A stretch of DNA of 13,261 nucleotides, from assembly GCA_035477595.1 (NCBI GenBank), contig DATIKM010000086.1:1-13261 (forward strand), in the 5' to 3' direction. This DNA comes from DATIKM01 sp035477595. GTDB lineage: Bacteria; Armatimonadota; Chthonomonadetes; Chthonomonadales; CAJBBX01. Every line of letters begins with the position of its first letter. The first letter of the stretch is position 1. The position numbers and the translations under genes are program-made. Shown here piece by piece: positions 1 through 9,700 of this stretch. The notes below the pieces were generated by a model, which worked only from the letters and a program-made list of their open reading frames with translations, had not been told where the DNA came from and ran no database searches.

Positions 1-5
1 CCCGC

Positions 6-416
6 ATGAAACCCGAGCACGTTGTGGGCTTCCGCCTGCAGCCCAAGCAGGCCATGCTCGCCGGCAACCTGGCCGACCCTGCCTATGTGGCCGCGCTCGT
101 CGCCAGCGGCAACGCCTTTGCGGCTCTGGTGGACGGGCGCGCTGTCGCCTTCGGCGGCTGCCTGGAGTTGTGGCAAGATCGAGCCTATGCGTGGATGCTG
201 ATCGGCGAGGATGCGGGGCCGCATTTCTTCACCATCGTGCGCGCCGTGGCGGGCTACCTGCAGGCGGCTCCTTGGCGGCGCATCGAGGCTGCGGTGGCGT
301 CGGATTTCCGGCAGGGGCACCGGCTCATCAAGATGTTGGGTTTTGAATTTGAAGGGCGCATGCGGGCTTTCTCGCCCGACGGCGTCGATCACGATTTGTA
401 TGCGAGGGTGAAATAA
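6..416 (+). CDS. GNAT-like gp13-type virion/assembly protein
   Basis: The 136-residue product is close in length to T7 gp13 (138 aa) and has the same place, directly before gp14-, gp15- and gp16-like genes. The C-terminal half has the look of a GNAT acetyltransferase fold: an Ala-rich helix, then F101-R-Q-G-H-R leading to the K-M-L-G-F-E strand (residues 109-114), which resembles the acetyl-CoA-binding arm and the 'LGF' strand of the superfamily. A classic Q/RxxGxG/A loop is not obvious, so catalysis is doubtful. T7 gp13 is needed for virion morphogenesis and belongs to a family with GNAT resemblance; that role is carried over here by analogy. The start ATG lies only 5 bases inside the window, so its ribosome-binding site cannot be seen and a longer N-terminus cannot be excluded. 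The stop codon overlaps the next ATG by one base. Confidence 0.72.
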   Translation: MKPEHVVGFRLQPKQAMLAGNLADPAYVAALVASGNAFAALVDGRAVAFGGCLELWQDRAYAWMLIGEDAGPHFFTIVRAVAGYLQAAPWRRIEAAVASDFRQGHRLIKMLGFEFEGRMRAFSPDGVDHDLYARVK

Positions 417-1024
417 TGGCCGCTCCAGTAACACTTATGCTCATCGCGGGGGCCACGCAGGCCATCGGCGCCATCGCAGCCGGCAACGCCCAGGCGGCGC
501 AGTACAACGCCCAGGCCCAGGCCGCAGCCTACAACGCCAACATCCAGCGCCAGCAATCCTCCGCCGTGGCGCAGCAGACCTCCGCCCGCGAGGACCTACA
601 GCGCAGGCAGGCCCGGCAGATCATCGGCCGGCAGGTGGCCGCCGGCGCCGAATCCGGCGTCAACATCACCACGGGCTCGGCCTCCGACCTGCTCCGCCAG
701 TCGCTCTACGACGCCGAAATGGACGCGCTCAACATCCGCTACGAGGGCGAGATCAACCGGGTCGGGCTGTTGAACCAGGCCAGCTTGTCGGACTGGGAGG
801 GGCAGGTGGCGAAGAAGAACTCCAAGACCGCCCAGCGCGCAGGCTACCTGAACGCCGCCGTATCGCTCACGGGCGCCGCTGCCGGCGCCTACGGCATGAG
901 GGGCGCTGCCGCCGGAGGCTCGTCAAGCAGTTTCAGCCTCTCCAACGGATCGACGGGCCTTGGCCTGCGTCAAGGTGGCGGCACCGGACTAAGAGTGGGC
1001 GGCGGCACAGGCCTGCGCTACTGA
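416..1024 (+). CDS. gp14-like internal virion protein
   Basis: The 202-residue protein matches T7 gp14 (196 aa) in size and order. The N-terminus (residues 1-25) is hydrophobic and Ala/Gly-rich. It is followed by an Ala/Gln/Asn-rich helical stretch (25-70) and a segment around residues 75-115 with a 'GAESGVNITTGS' turn and an 'AEMDALNIRYEGE' helix, a pattern common in small podovirus internal proteins. A second Ala/Gly-rich hydrophobic segment lies near 145-165. The end is Ser/Gly-rich with two exact GGGTGLR heptapeptides. In T7, gp14 is ejected first with gp15 and gp16 and sits in the outer membrane as part of the DNA conduit; that role is inferred here from position. The ATG overlaps the TAA of the preceding gene (TAATG), and GAGGGTG about 8 bases upstream acts as ribosome-binding site, indicating coupled translation. 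Confidence 0.78.
   Translation: MAAPVTLMLIAGATQAIGAIAAGNAQAAQYNAQAQAAAYNANIQRQQSSAVAQQTSAREDLQRRQARQIIGRQVAAGAESGVNITTGSASDLLRQSLYDAEMDALNIRYEGEINRVGLLNQASLSDWEGQVAKKNSKTAQRAGYLNAAVSLTGAAAGAYGMRGAAAGGSSSSFSLSNGSTGLGLRQGGGTGLRVGGGTGLRY
974..1018 (+). repeat. Tandem GGGTGLR-coding repeat at the gp14-like C-terminus
   Basis: Two 21-base units (974-994 and 998-1018) each encode Gly-Gly-Gly-Thr-Gly-Leu-Arg and are separated by a single Val codon. A degenerate copy (T-G-L-G-L-R) precedes them at about 953-970. The units use different synonymous codons (for example cta aga against ctg cgc), so the protein repeat appears to be kept by selection and is not a fresh DNA duplication. Confidence 0.7.
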
Positions 1025-1034
1025 GAGGACACGC

Positions 1035-3737
1035 ATGGCACGCATACCAATCTACGAGCAGCGCACGGCACCCAGCGGCATCGGCGTCACGCCCCGAGCC
1101 AACCCGGCGCAGGTTTCCCAAGCAATGGGCGGCGCCATCCAGAACGCGGGCCAGATGCTCGGCGGCGTGGCGCAGGACATGTTCCGCAGGCAGGAGGCCG
1201 AGCGCGAGCAGATGCGCCGGGATCAGGAGCAGACGCTCGAGGACCGCGGCGCGCTCGAGGCGGCTAACATGCTGTCTCGCGGCGAGGCGTTCTGGCACGA
1301 GACCGTGTCGACCCGTTCGCGCGAGTGGAAGCCCGGCGATCCCGACCTGCGCGAATCCATCGGCGCCGAGTTCGAGGAGTGGCTCACCCAGACCACCGCG
1401 GCCCTGCCCACCGACCGCGCCCGGCGCTACTTCCAGACGCAGGCGTTTTCGATGCGTTCGCGCATGGACCGCGACCTGTTCAACGTGCAGGAGCAGCGCA
1501 CGGTCAACGTCTTGTCGCAGGCCACGCAGGAGGGCATGGACGCGGACTACGAAACCATCTACCGCGACCCGTCACGGCGCGCAGAGGTGATCTCCCGTCG
1601 CCTTGCGGTGATTGCCGCGCAGGGCCGCATCCCGCTTGAGCGGCGCATGGAGATCGGCCAGAAGTTCGTGCAGGACGCGAACATGGCCGCCGAGCGCTCG
1701 GAACTGGAGCGCGACCCTGGCGGCTACTTCCAACGGCGCTTTGGCACCATGCCGTCGTCTCCCGTGCCCGGCGAGGGTGGTTCTGCCGGTTTCGATTCCG
1801 CCATCGCGCGCGTCCTGAAGATCGAGGGCGGCTTTGCCGAGAGCGACGGCAACACAGGCGCGCCGGTGAACTTCGGCATCAACCAGCGGGCCAACCCAGA
1901 CATCGACGTCCGCAACCTGACCCGCGAGCAGGCCATCGAGATCTACCGCGAGCGCTACTGGAACGCCATCAACGGCGATACCTTGGCGCCCGAACTGCAG
2001 GGCACCGCGCTCGATGCCGCCGTGAATCAAGGGCCTGCCAATGCCCGCCGGTGGATTACCGAGTCTGGCGGCGACGTGGGCCGCTTCAACGAACTGCGCC
2101 GCGCCCACTACGAGCGCTTGCTGGCCCGTCCCGAGTTCGCTCGGTTCCGCCGCACTTGGATGGAACGCTTGGAGTTCTATGAGAAGCAGGCCCAGGGCAC
2201 GCTGTCCGCCGCCGAGGATGCGGTCGAGGTCACGGCGCCAGAATCATTCACGCAGCTGCCCTATCAGGAGCGCGAGAGACTGCGCCGCGAGGTCGACCAG
2301 CGCCTGCGCCAGGACACGGCCGCCGCTGCCCAGGCCCTGCGCGGCCGCCTGCAGGATTCCACGGCGATGGCGCGCGACGGCATTCCCGACCCACAGCCTT
2401 TGACGGCCGATGCGTTCGCCGTGCTCGGCGCCGACGGTCCTGCCGCGTTTGACGACTACCGCCGCACCCAGATCATGGCCTTTGACGTGGCGTCCATGCA
2501 GACTGCGTCCAACCGCAACCTTGAGGCCGTGGCGGCCGGTGACCTGAGTCGTGCGGTTCCTGGCGCGGGCTATGCAGCCGAGGACCAGCGCGACGAAATC
2601 CGCAGGCAGGCCGCTGCCCAGTTGCTTCGCCAGCGCGAAACCGATCCGGCCGGCTTCGTGGCGCGCTCCGTGCCCAGCGTCGGTCAGGCCGCGCAGGCGG
2701 TGTTCAACCCAAACCTATCGCCCGAGGATCGCGCTGCCGCCACGCAGGAGCTCGCCCGCCAGACCCTGGCCGCCCAGCAGGTGCTCGGCATTGCCGAGCC
2801 CCGCGTGCTCACGTCTGCCGCCACCGAGGACCTGGCGCGCCGCATCAGCCGGGCAACGCGTCCCGAGGATGCCGCCGCCCTGGTGGCCGCGCTGGAGTCG
2901 GAGTACGGGCCGCAGTATTTTCCGCGCGTAATGAACGAGCTGATGGCCGCCGGCAAGCTCTCGCCGGCGCTGATGATCATCCCCAACCTCCCCAATGCCG
3001 GCGCGCGCGAGATCGTCTCGGCTCTCTCCGCCATGAAGATGGACGATCTGAAGGTCGGCATCGATTCCACCGCACAGCGCGACGTGCGCGAGAACGCCGT
3101 GAGCTTTGCGTCCGAGCTCGCCCGCACCCTGCCGCCCACCTCCGGGTCCGGCGCTGCCCTGCTGTCGTCCTACCAAGACATGATCGAGCGCATCGCCTAC
3201 GAGCGCTTGCGCACCGGCCAGGACCGCAGCGGCGCCGCTGCTGCCGAGTCCGCCTACCGGATGCTGCTCGGCCATTACCAGTTCGACGGCACGTTGCGTC
3301 TACCCGAAGGCGTGCGGCCCGGCGCGATCCGCTCGGCGCTGCGCCATCGGCTCGAGCGCGACGTGGTGCCGTCGTTCACGGCAGCGGATTTGCCGGACGA
3401 CCTTACAAGGGCTTACAGGCCGGAGGAGGCGCTGGTCCAGTGGCGCAATCTCGTCGAGCGCAATGCCGTCTGGTACACCTCGCAGGACGACCAGTCCGCC
3501 CAGCTCTGGGTGCAGGGCTCTAACGGCGTGCTGTACCGGGTTCGCTCCGGTGGCCAGCAGGTGTCGTTCACCTTCGACAACCTGTCCGCCGCCACCCCTG
3601 CGCAGCTCATGGAGCCGCATAATAGGGGCCGACTGGCGCAGCGCCGGTTCCGCGAGCAGCTTGCCCGCGAGACCGAAAAAATCCGGCAGCAGGTCGAGGC
3701 CGAGGACGCGGCGGCAGCAGAACAGGGCGCACGATGA
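1035..3737 (+). CDS. gp15-like internal virion protein with GH108-type muramidase domain
   Basis: This 900-residue protein follows the gp14-like gene and precedes the gp16-like gene, the place of T7 gp15 (747 aa). Residues 1-250 are polar and helical. Residues about 253-345 resemble a GH108 N-acetylmuramidase: the E264-G-G motif (family catalytic Glu), F280-G-I-N, the 'LTREQAIEIYRERYW' helix, and L326-D-A-A-V-N-Q-G-P. Residues 351-385 resemble the peptidoglycan-binding helices that usually follow GH108. The remaining 500 residues are long, charged, helical and rod-like, as expected of an ejectosome subunit. The likely role is local cleavage of peptidoglycan during DNA ejection, followed by assembly of the periplasmic tube. 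T7 carries its wall-cutting domain in gp16 instead. The start is supported by GAGAGGA 5 bases upstream of the ATG. The stop overlaps the next start as ATGA. The fold assignment is by motif only. Confidence 0.82.
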   Translation: MARIPIYEQRTAPSGIGVTPRANPAQVSQAMGGAIQNAGQMLGGVAQDMFRRQEAEREQMRRDQEQTLEDRGALEAANMLSRGEAFWHETVSTRSREWKPGDPDLRESIGAEFEEWLTQTTAALPTDRARRYFQTQAFSMRSRMDRDLFNVQEQRTVNVLSQATQEGMDADYETIYRDPSRRAEVISRRLAVIAAQGRIPLERRMEIGQKFVQDANMAAERSELERDPGGYFQRRFGTMPSSPVPGEGGSAGFDSAIARVLKIEGGFAESDGNTGAPVNFGINQRANPDIDVRNLTREQAIEIYRERYWNAINGDTLAPELQGTALDAAVNQGPANARRWITESGGDVGRFNELRRAHYERLLARPEFARFRRTWMERLEFYEKQAQGTLSAAEDAVEVTAPESFTQLPYQERERLRREVDQRLRQDTAAAAQALRGRLQDSTAMARDGIPDPQPLTADAFAVLGADGPAAFDDYRRTQIMAFDVASMQTASNRNLEAVAAGDLSRAVPGAGYAAEDQRDEIRRQAAAQLLRQRETDPAGFVARSVPSVGQAAQAVFNPNLSPEDRAAATQELARQTLAAQQVLGIAEPRVLTSAATEDLARRISRATRPEDAAALVAALESEYGPQYFPRVMNELMAAGKLSPALMIIPNLPNAGAREIVSALSAMKMDDLKVGIDSTAQRDVRENAVSFASELARTLPPTSGSGAALLSSYQDMIERIAYERLRTGQDRSGAAAAESAYRMLLGHYQFDGTLRLPEGVRPGAIRSALRHRLERDVVPSFTAADLPDDLTRAYRPEEALVQWRNLVERNAVWYTSQDDQSAQLWVQGSNGVLYRVRSGGQQVSFTFDNLSAATPAQLMEPHNRGRLAQRRFREQLARETEKIRQQVEAEDAAAAEQGAR

Positions 3738-6700
3738 CTCTCTACTACGACGACAACCGCGGCACCGACCGCTTCACCCTGCAGGACTTTGAGCCGTCTT
3801 TTGGCATGAAGATGAACAACGCGGTGCGCGAGGCGTGGCTCGAATCCTACGGGCCGGTGCTGACCGACCGACTGGAACTGTCGCGTCGCGGCAACCAGGG
3901 GCCTAAGCTGCCGGCAGCCGAGGCCGCCGAGCGCATCAAGGCGTCCGGCCTGCGCCTGGACCTCACCCCGAGAGACGGACAATACACTGAGGCGCAGTTG
4001 GAGTTCCTGCTGGAGCGCCAGCGCGAGCTCACCATGATCCGCGACGTGCGGGACCGCACACCTTGGGACCTTGGCTCGCCGGTGCGAGGTGTTGCCATGT
4101 TCGGCGCCGGGATTCTTGACCCGATTAACTTGGCTACGGCGTTTGTGCCTTGGAGCCGGGCGATACCGGCGGCGCAGGGTCTTCGTGCCGCATCGCTTTC
4201 CGCGTCTGCGGCCACCCGCACCGCTGGCCGTGCAGGCTTCGGCGCGATCGACGGAGGCATCTCCACGGCCGTGCTCGAGCCGTTCTACTTCGGCATGCGC
4301 CAGTCGCTGGGCGATGACTACGACGCCTACGATTCCATGCTGAACATCGGTTTCGGCGCTGCATTCGGCGGCGGCGTGATTGCCGGCGGCGGCGCTGGCG
4401 TCGACCTGTTCCGCCGCGCAATGGGACGCGAGCAGCCCTTCGATGCCTACCGCGGCCTGTCGGTCGAGCAGATCCAGCAGGTGCAGGGCCTTCGTGCCGA
4501 GATCGCAAACGGCATGGACCTGCGCGACGCCCAGCGCGTGCTCGACACCTACACGCCCGAGATGCGCCGGGCTGCCGGGTTCCCCGATCCCGAAGCGCCC
4601 CCAGTGGCTCCCGCCGATCCTGCGCCCGCCGCACCAGCCGCGCGCGCCGCCGACGTCACGGCGATGATGGACCCCGAACTGCGGCCGCCATCGCGCACCG
4701 CCGACGAGATGGACGTGCCGCAAACCACGCGGCGCAACGACCTGGCCGTGTTCCTGCGCGACACCGGCGGCTTGGCTCCGTCCTTGGCGCGCGATGCGGG
4801 TGGCGACACCGCTGTCCAGATGAACCGGCAGCTCGCCGGGATCGTGAACCGCAACGGTGCGGAGAATTACGACCAGCTCACCGAGCGACTGATCGAGGAC
4901 GGGTTCCTGCCGGCGGGCATGGATTCTGGAAGCATTGAAGCCGCCGACATGGCAGCCGACCTCGTGGCCCGCGCCCTCAACGGCGAGCGCATCCTGCGGA
5001 TAGAGGGCCAGCTGGCCGAGATGGAGCTGCGCCAGCGCGAGGAATTCGACGCCGCCGACCGCGCGCGCTTCGAGTCAGACCTTGAGGCCCGGCTGGAGCG
5101 CGAGGCCATCCAGGGCGAGGGGCGCGCCGTCTCCGAGCCCGAGCCGATGATCGACCGCATCCCGTTCTTCGAGCCGGAAACCCGCGAGGCCGCCTTGCGC
5201 GCCGGTGTGGCCCAGGCTGCCGAGGGCCGGATGATCGATGTCGAGGCGATCGTGAACACCGACGAGGCCGTGGGTGCGACGGCAGGCATGGAGCAGATAG
5301 CCGATGCCGCGCAGAGGAACCGCCAGCCCGAAGCGATCCGCGTGGCGGACTTCGAGGCTGCTGCAGCCGTGGATGAGCGCAACGCCGCCGCCCCGAAGTG
5401 GGACGCCCTGACCGATGCCGAGAAGGCCGCAGCCGAGGCCGACGCTATGCTGGCTGATACGGTGAAGGCTGGAGAGAATGCGTTTAAGTATTCGCGCGGT
5501 GAGGCACCTAGCCAGAAGAAGGCCACCCTGTGGCAAGGTACCACCGCCCGGTTCTCGCCGGAGGAGGGCGCTCCGCTTGGCCGCTTCCGCTGGGACTTCA
5601 TCAACTCCGAAGGCGGCGAGCAGGCGCAGGCGTTTGGCTACGGCCACTACCTGGCGCAGCAGGCGTGGATTTCGCAGACCCGGTACCGTGAGCGGTTGAT
5701 CGGGCGCAAGAAGAACACGATGGACAAGTTCGCCATCCCTGACGGGGAAGGCGGAATCATCACGATCAGCACGCGGTACAACGAGACGGCTTGGCAGTTG
5801 CCCGACGGCACCATCCTGCACGAGTCCCAGAAGAACCCGGCGATGGCCGCCAAGGCTGCGGCGATCGCGCAGGTGGATCGGTATGGGTATGCGAGTGCGC
5901 GGCAGACGTTTGAGGCGCTGGTCCGCATGGAGCGCGAAGGATTGGACGCCGCGCGTGCCGACTTGAAGTCGGCGGATGATTATTTGGTCGCCGGTTTTAA
6001 GCGTGAGGTAGCAGATCGCGAGGTTCGCGTTGCCAAAGAAGAGGCCCGCCTCGCTGCGCTGGATGAGGTGACGGTGGAGGCTGGCGGCCAGCGCACCCTC
6101 GCCCCCGGCATCAAGAATTACGAGCCGCCTGTGCCGGAGAACCTGCGGGAGCGGGTGGTGGCTGGGGGGCAGGAGGTCGATGCCGACGTGGCTGAAGCCG
6201 TGCGCGTGCTGCTGGCCACCGACGAGGATGGATTTTTCACCAACCCGCTTGTCGAGACGGTGGGCCGCGATCTGCAGGCGCGTGGCGCTCAATTGGAAGG
6301 CGCGAACGCGCGGCTGAACGTCAACGCCATGATCGACATGCTGGATGGCGCTGGTCCTGGCGTGGATTCCGACGGCGTTCTGGCCAAGCTTCAGGTGCTG
6401 CTGGATCGCGGCATCGACACCATCACAGTCGAACGCCCCGGCTCCCTCTACCGCGCCGAGATGGACGCGGCCGACTTCCAGAACCTGCTGCTGTGGGATG
6501 CTCCGATGTCCGAGCAGCCGGCGAAGGTGCGGGATGCGTTTGAGCGCCTGGGCGTTTACAAAGATCGCCCCCCTTTGACGTGGAAAGAGGCGCAAGGCGG
6601 CGAATTGCTTGCCACGTCGTTTGAGGGCGTGCAGCTAAAAATCTCCGAGTCTTTCCCCGGCATATACCGCCTGTTCGTGAACCGAAAGGCTTACGGGCGC

Positions 6701-9700
6701 GAGTTCAGTTCGGTCGCGCAAGCTCAGGAAAACGCCGAGCGCATCTTCAACTTTCAGGTGGATGGCGAGGATGTCTACCGTGCGCTGGTTGAGAAAATTG
6801 AACGACTGGAGTTGGATACTTCGATTGTCGATCGGGCGCTGGATGAAATCGCCCTCCGCAGAGGGGAACGGCGGCCTATCGGTGGCGCGCCAGAACTAGC
6901 CTCTGTCATCTTGCATCAAGCAGGCATCCCTGGCCACGCCTTCCTCGACGGCGTGTCGCGCAACAACACCGACCTGCCGGCCTACAACATCGTCATCTAC
7001 TCCGACGACGTGGCGAAGATCGTGGGCCGCTACGCCCGCCAGACCGGGGAAATCGGCCGCGCCACTGATACGCCGGAAGGGTTGACCGAGGCCCTGCGCC
7101 TGTCGTTCGGGCGCGATACCGATGCGATGATCAAGGCTGGCCGGGTGCAGGTGGTGGCGACGCCTGCAGATATCCCCGGCGGCCCGCACCCCGGCGACGT
7201 CAAGGCTGCCACTGCGCCGGACGGCACCGTCTACGTGGTGGCCGAGAACGTCTCCGAACTGGAGGCGCGCGGCATCCTGCTCCACGAGGTCGGCGTCCAC
7301 GTGGGCATGGAGCGCATGCTTGGCTCCGATGTGTTCGGATCGGTGCTCACCGAACTCGACGACGCCATCGCCCGAGGCGAGTCCTGGGCGCAGGCCGCCC
7401 GTGCCGCTGTTCCTGCTGACACGCTGCCCATGCATGTGCGCGAGGAGCAGTTGGCCTACCTGGTGCAGAACGCGCCCGAGCTGCCGATCGTGCAGCGCAT
7501 CCTGGCGGCGGTTCGTGCCTGGGCCTACCGGACGTTCCAGTTTGCCCGCGAGCGCATGACGCTGACCGAGGGCGATTTTAGGGCGATGGCCGTGTCGGCG
7601 CTGCACCATGCGGCGCGTGAGGGTAGAGCAGGGCAGGGGACCGGATCGCTGGTGCCCATGTATTCCCGCGGCGAAACCCCCGACCCGTCCACCGTGGACC
7701 AGGTGCTCAAGCAGTACGACGACGCGGTCGAGCGGGCGAAACAATACTCCGGCGTCCTGCGCGCGGCGGCCGACAAGCTGGACAACGACGCCCAGGCGAT
7801 CGCGGCCATGCGCCAGGCGCTGCCGTCCATCACCGAGAACGAGATCGCAGATCTTCTGAGCCAGCTCCGCAAGCAGGTTCAGGGCCTGCGCGGTGCGGTG
7901 CAGCGGGCGCGCTCTACCTTTGCCGCCGAGGACACGGCAGGCATCCTGCAGTCCGACGCCATGAAGGCCGCCGACATGCTGGCGAACAACCTGCAGATGG
8001 CCGCCGTGATCGAGAAGCGCAACGCGGCGCTCAACGTGAACGCGCGCCTGAAGGCCACCTCGTTCGTCAACCAGTTCCGCGACAAGGGCCTTGACTTCGA
8101 GGGCTTCGCTGCCCTGCTGGTGGGTTCCGAGCGTGTTCGCACCGGCTCGCGCGTGTCGATCGACGCCGAATACAAGGGCTTCCGCGGCGAGTGGGTGGGC
8201 GGCATGATCGCCGACGTGGAGAAACGCGGGCTGATGCGCGACTTCATCTCCGGCGTGTTCGACCGCGACATTTACGACGCGCTGTGGCGCATGGGCACGG
8301 AGAGCCCCGACCTTGCAGGCCTGCCTCCCCAAGCGGTGCAGCTGGCCGAAATCATCAACAAGTACCAGACCGACGCGCGCAACACCCGCAACCGGTTCGG
8401 TGCTTGGATCCGCGACCTGCAGGGCTACATCACCCGGCAGTCGCACGACATGTACAAGATCCGCGAGGTCACCGACGCCGAGTGGATCGACTTCGTGAAG
8501 GACAAGATCGACATTGCCAAGATGACCCGGCTGGGCCTGATTTCCGAGACCGACCCGATCAGCTCGCTGCGCGGCCTCTACGACGACTTTGCGGCCGGTG
8601 TCCACATGAAGGCGGTGGTGGCGGAGGACGACCTCGGCGCGTTCGGGCGCGGCTCCAACCTGGCGAGGCGCGAATCCGTCAGCCGGGCGATCTACTTCAA
8701 GGACGGGCTGGCGGCCTACGAGTACAACGAGCGCTTCGGCTACGGCCGCCTGGCCGAGTCGGTGCTGCATGGCCTCGACCACGCGGCGCGCTCTGCCTCG
8801 CTCATGAAGACCCTTGGCACGAACCCCGAGGCCACGTTCACCCGCCTGCTCGACGAGTACGAGGCAACACTGGCGCCTGATCCTGCTCGGCGCTCTAAGT
8901 TCCGCGAGAAGCGGCAGGCGCTAATGAACATGATGGCCGAGGTCGATGGATCGATCAACGTGCCGGGCAACGTTACCGGCGCCAAGATCGGCGCGTTCCT
9001 GCGGGCTTGGCAGACCATGGCAAAGCTCGGCGGCGCGCTGATCTCGTCCTTCTCCGACCTCGCGGGCTACGGCGCCGAGCTGCGCTACGCCCAAGGAAAG
9101 AACCTGCTATCGGGTGTTGGCGACGGCATCGCCAAGCTGGTGCAGGGCAGGGCAAGCGACGAGCGGCTGGCGATCACCACGTCCCTCGGCGTGTTTCATG
9201 AATCCATGATGGGCGCTGTGACGGCGCGGTTCGATTCACCCGACCTCGTTCACGGCAAGATGGCCGCCGCCATGCAGCTGTTCTTTAGGCTCAACGGGCT
9301 GGCCTGGTGGACGGAAACCCTGCGCGACGGGGCGGCACTCACGCACTCGCACTACATGGCAACGCAGGCCAGCAAGCCGCTCGACGCGATCGACCCCGAG
9401 TTCCGCCGCATGTTGCAGCTATACAACATCGACGCCGGCAAGTGGGACCTGCTGCGCATGAGCCAGATGCAAATGGCGGACGGCCGCGCCTACATGACGC
9501 CAGAGGGCCTGCGCACCGTGCCGCGCTCCGCCTACGAGGCCTACATCACGTCGGTCGGCCGCACGGCCAACGACGCCACCGTGCAGAACCTGATGGACGA
9601 TCTCGCCCAGGCCCTGCGCGTGATGGCCGTTGACCGTGCTCATCACGCCGTGCTTGAGCCCAACGCCCGCACCCGCGCCTGGATGCGACGCGGCACCAAG

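Noticed and set aside
3734..4420. Possible lytic transglycosylase domain at the gp16-like N-terminus, as in T7
   Set aside because: No Glu-Ser or other transglycosylase pattern is visible. The region is instead polar and then hydrophobic Gly/Ala-rich. The wall-degrading domain sits in the gp15-like protein.
3413..4723. 436-residue reading frame on the minus strand
   Set aside because: It lies opposite the well-supported gp15-like and gp16-like genes, has no family resemblance, is rich in His/Arg/Gly as expected of an antisense frame in high-GC DNA, and spans the junction of two genes.
5075..6595. 506-residue reading frame on the minus strand
   Set aside because: It is antisense to the gp16-like gene, where the + strand product has clear domain motifs; no independent support.
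6896..8782. 628-residue reading frame on the minus strand
   Set aside because: It is entirely antisense to the gp16-like gene, with biased composition (Val/Gly/His/Arg) and no recognisable motif. Long antisense frames are expected at this GC content.
8191..8880. 229-residue + strand frame inside the gp16-like gene
   Set aside because: It is a frame-shifted reading of the same DNA, Arg/Pro/Ala-rich, with no ribosome-binding site or motif.
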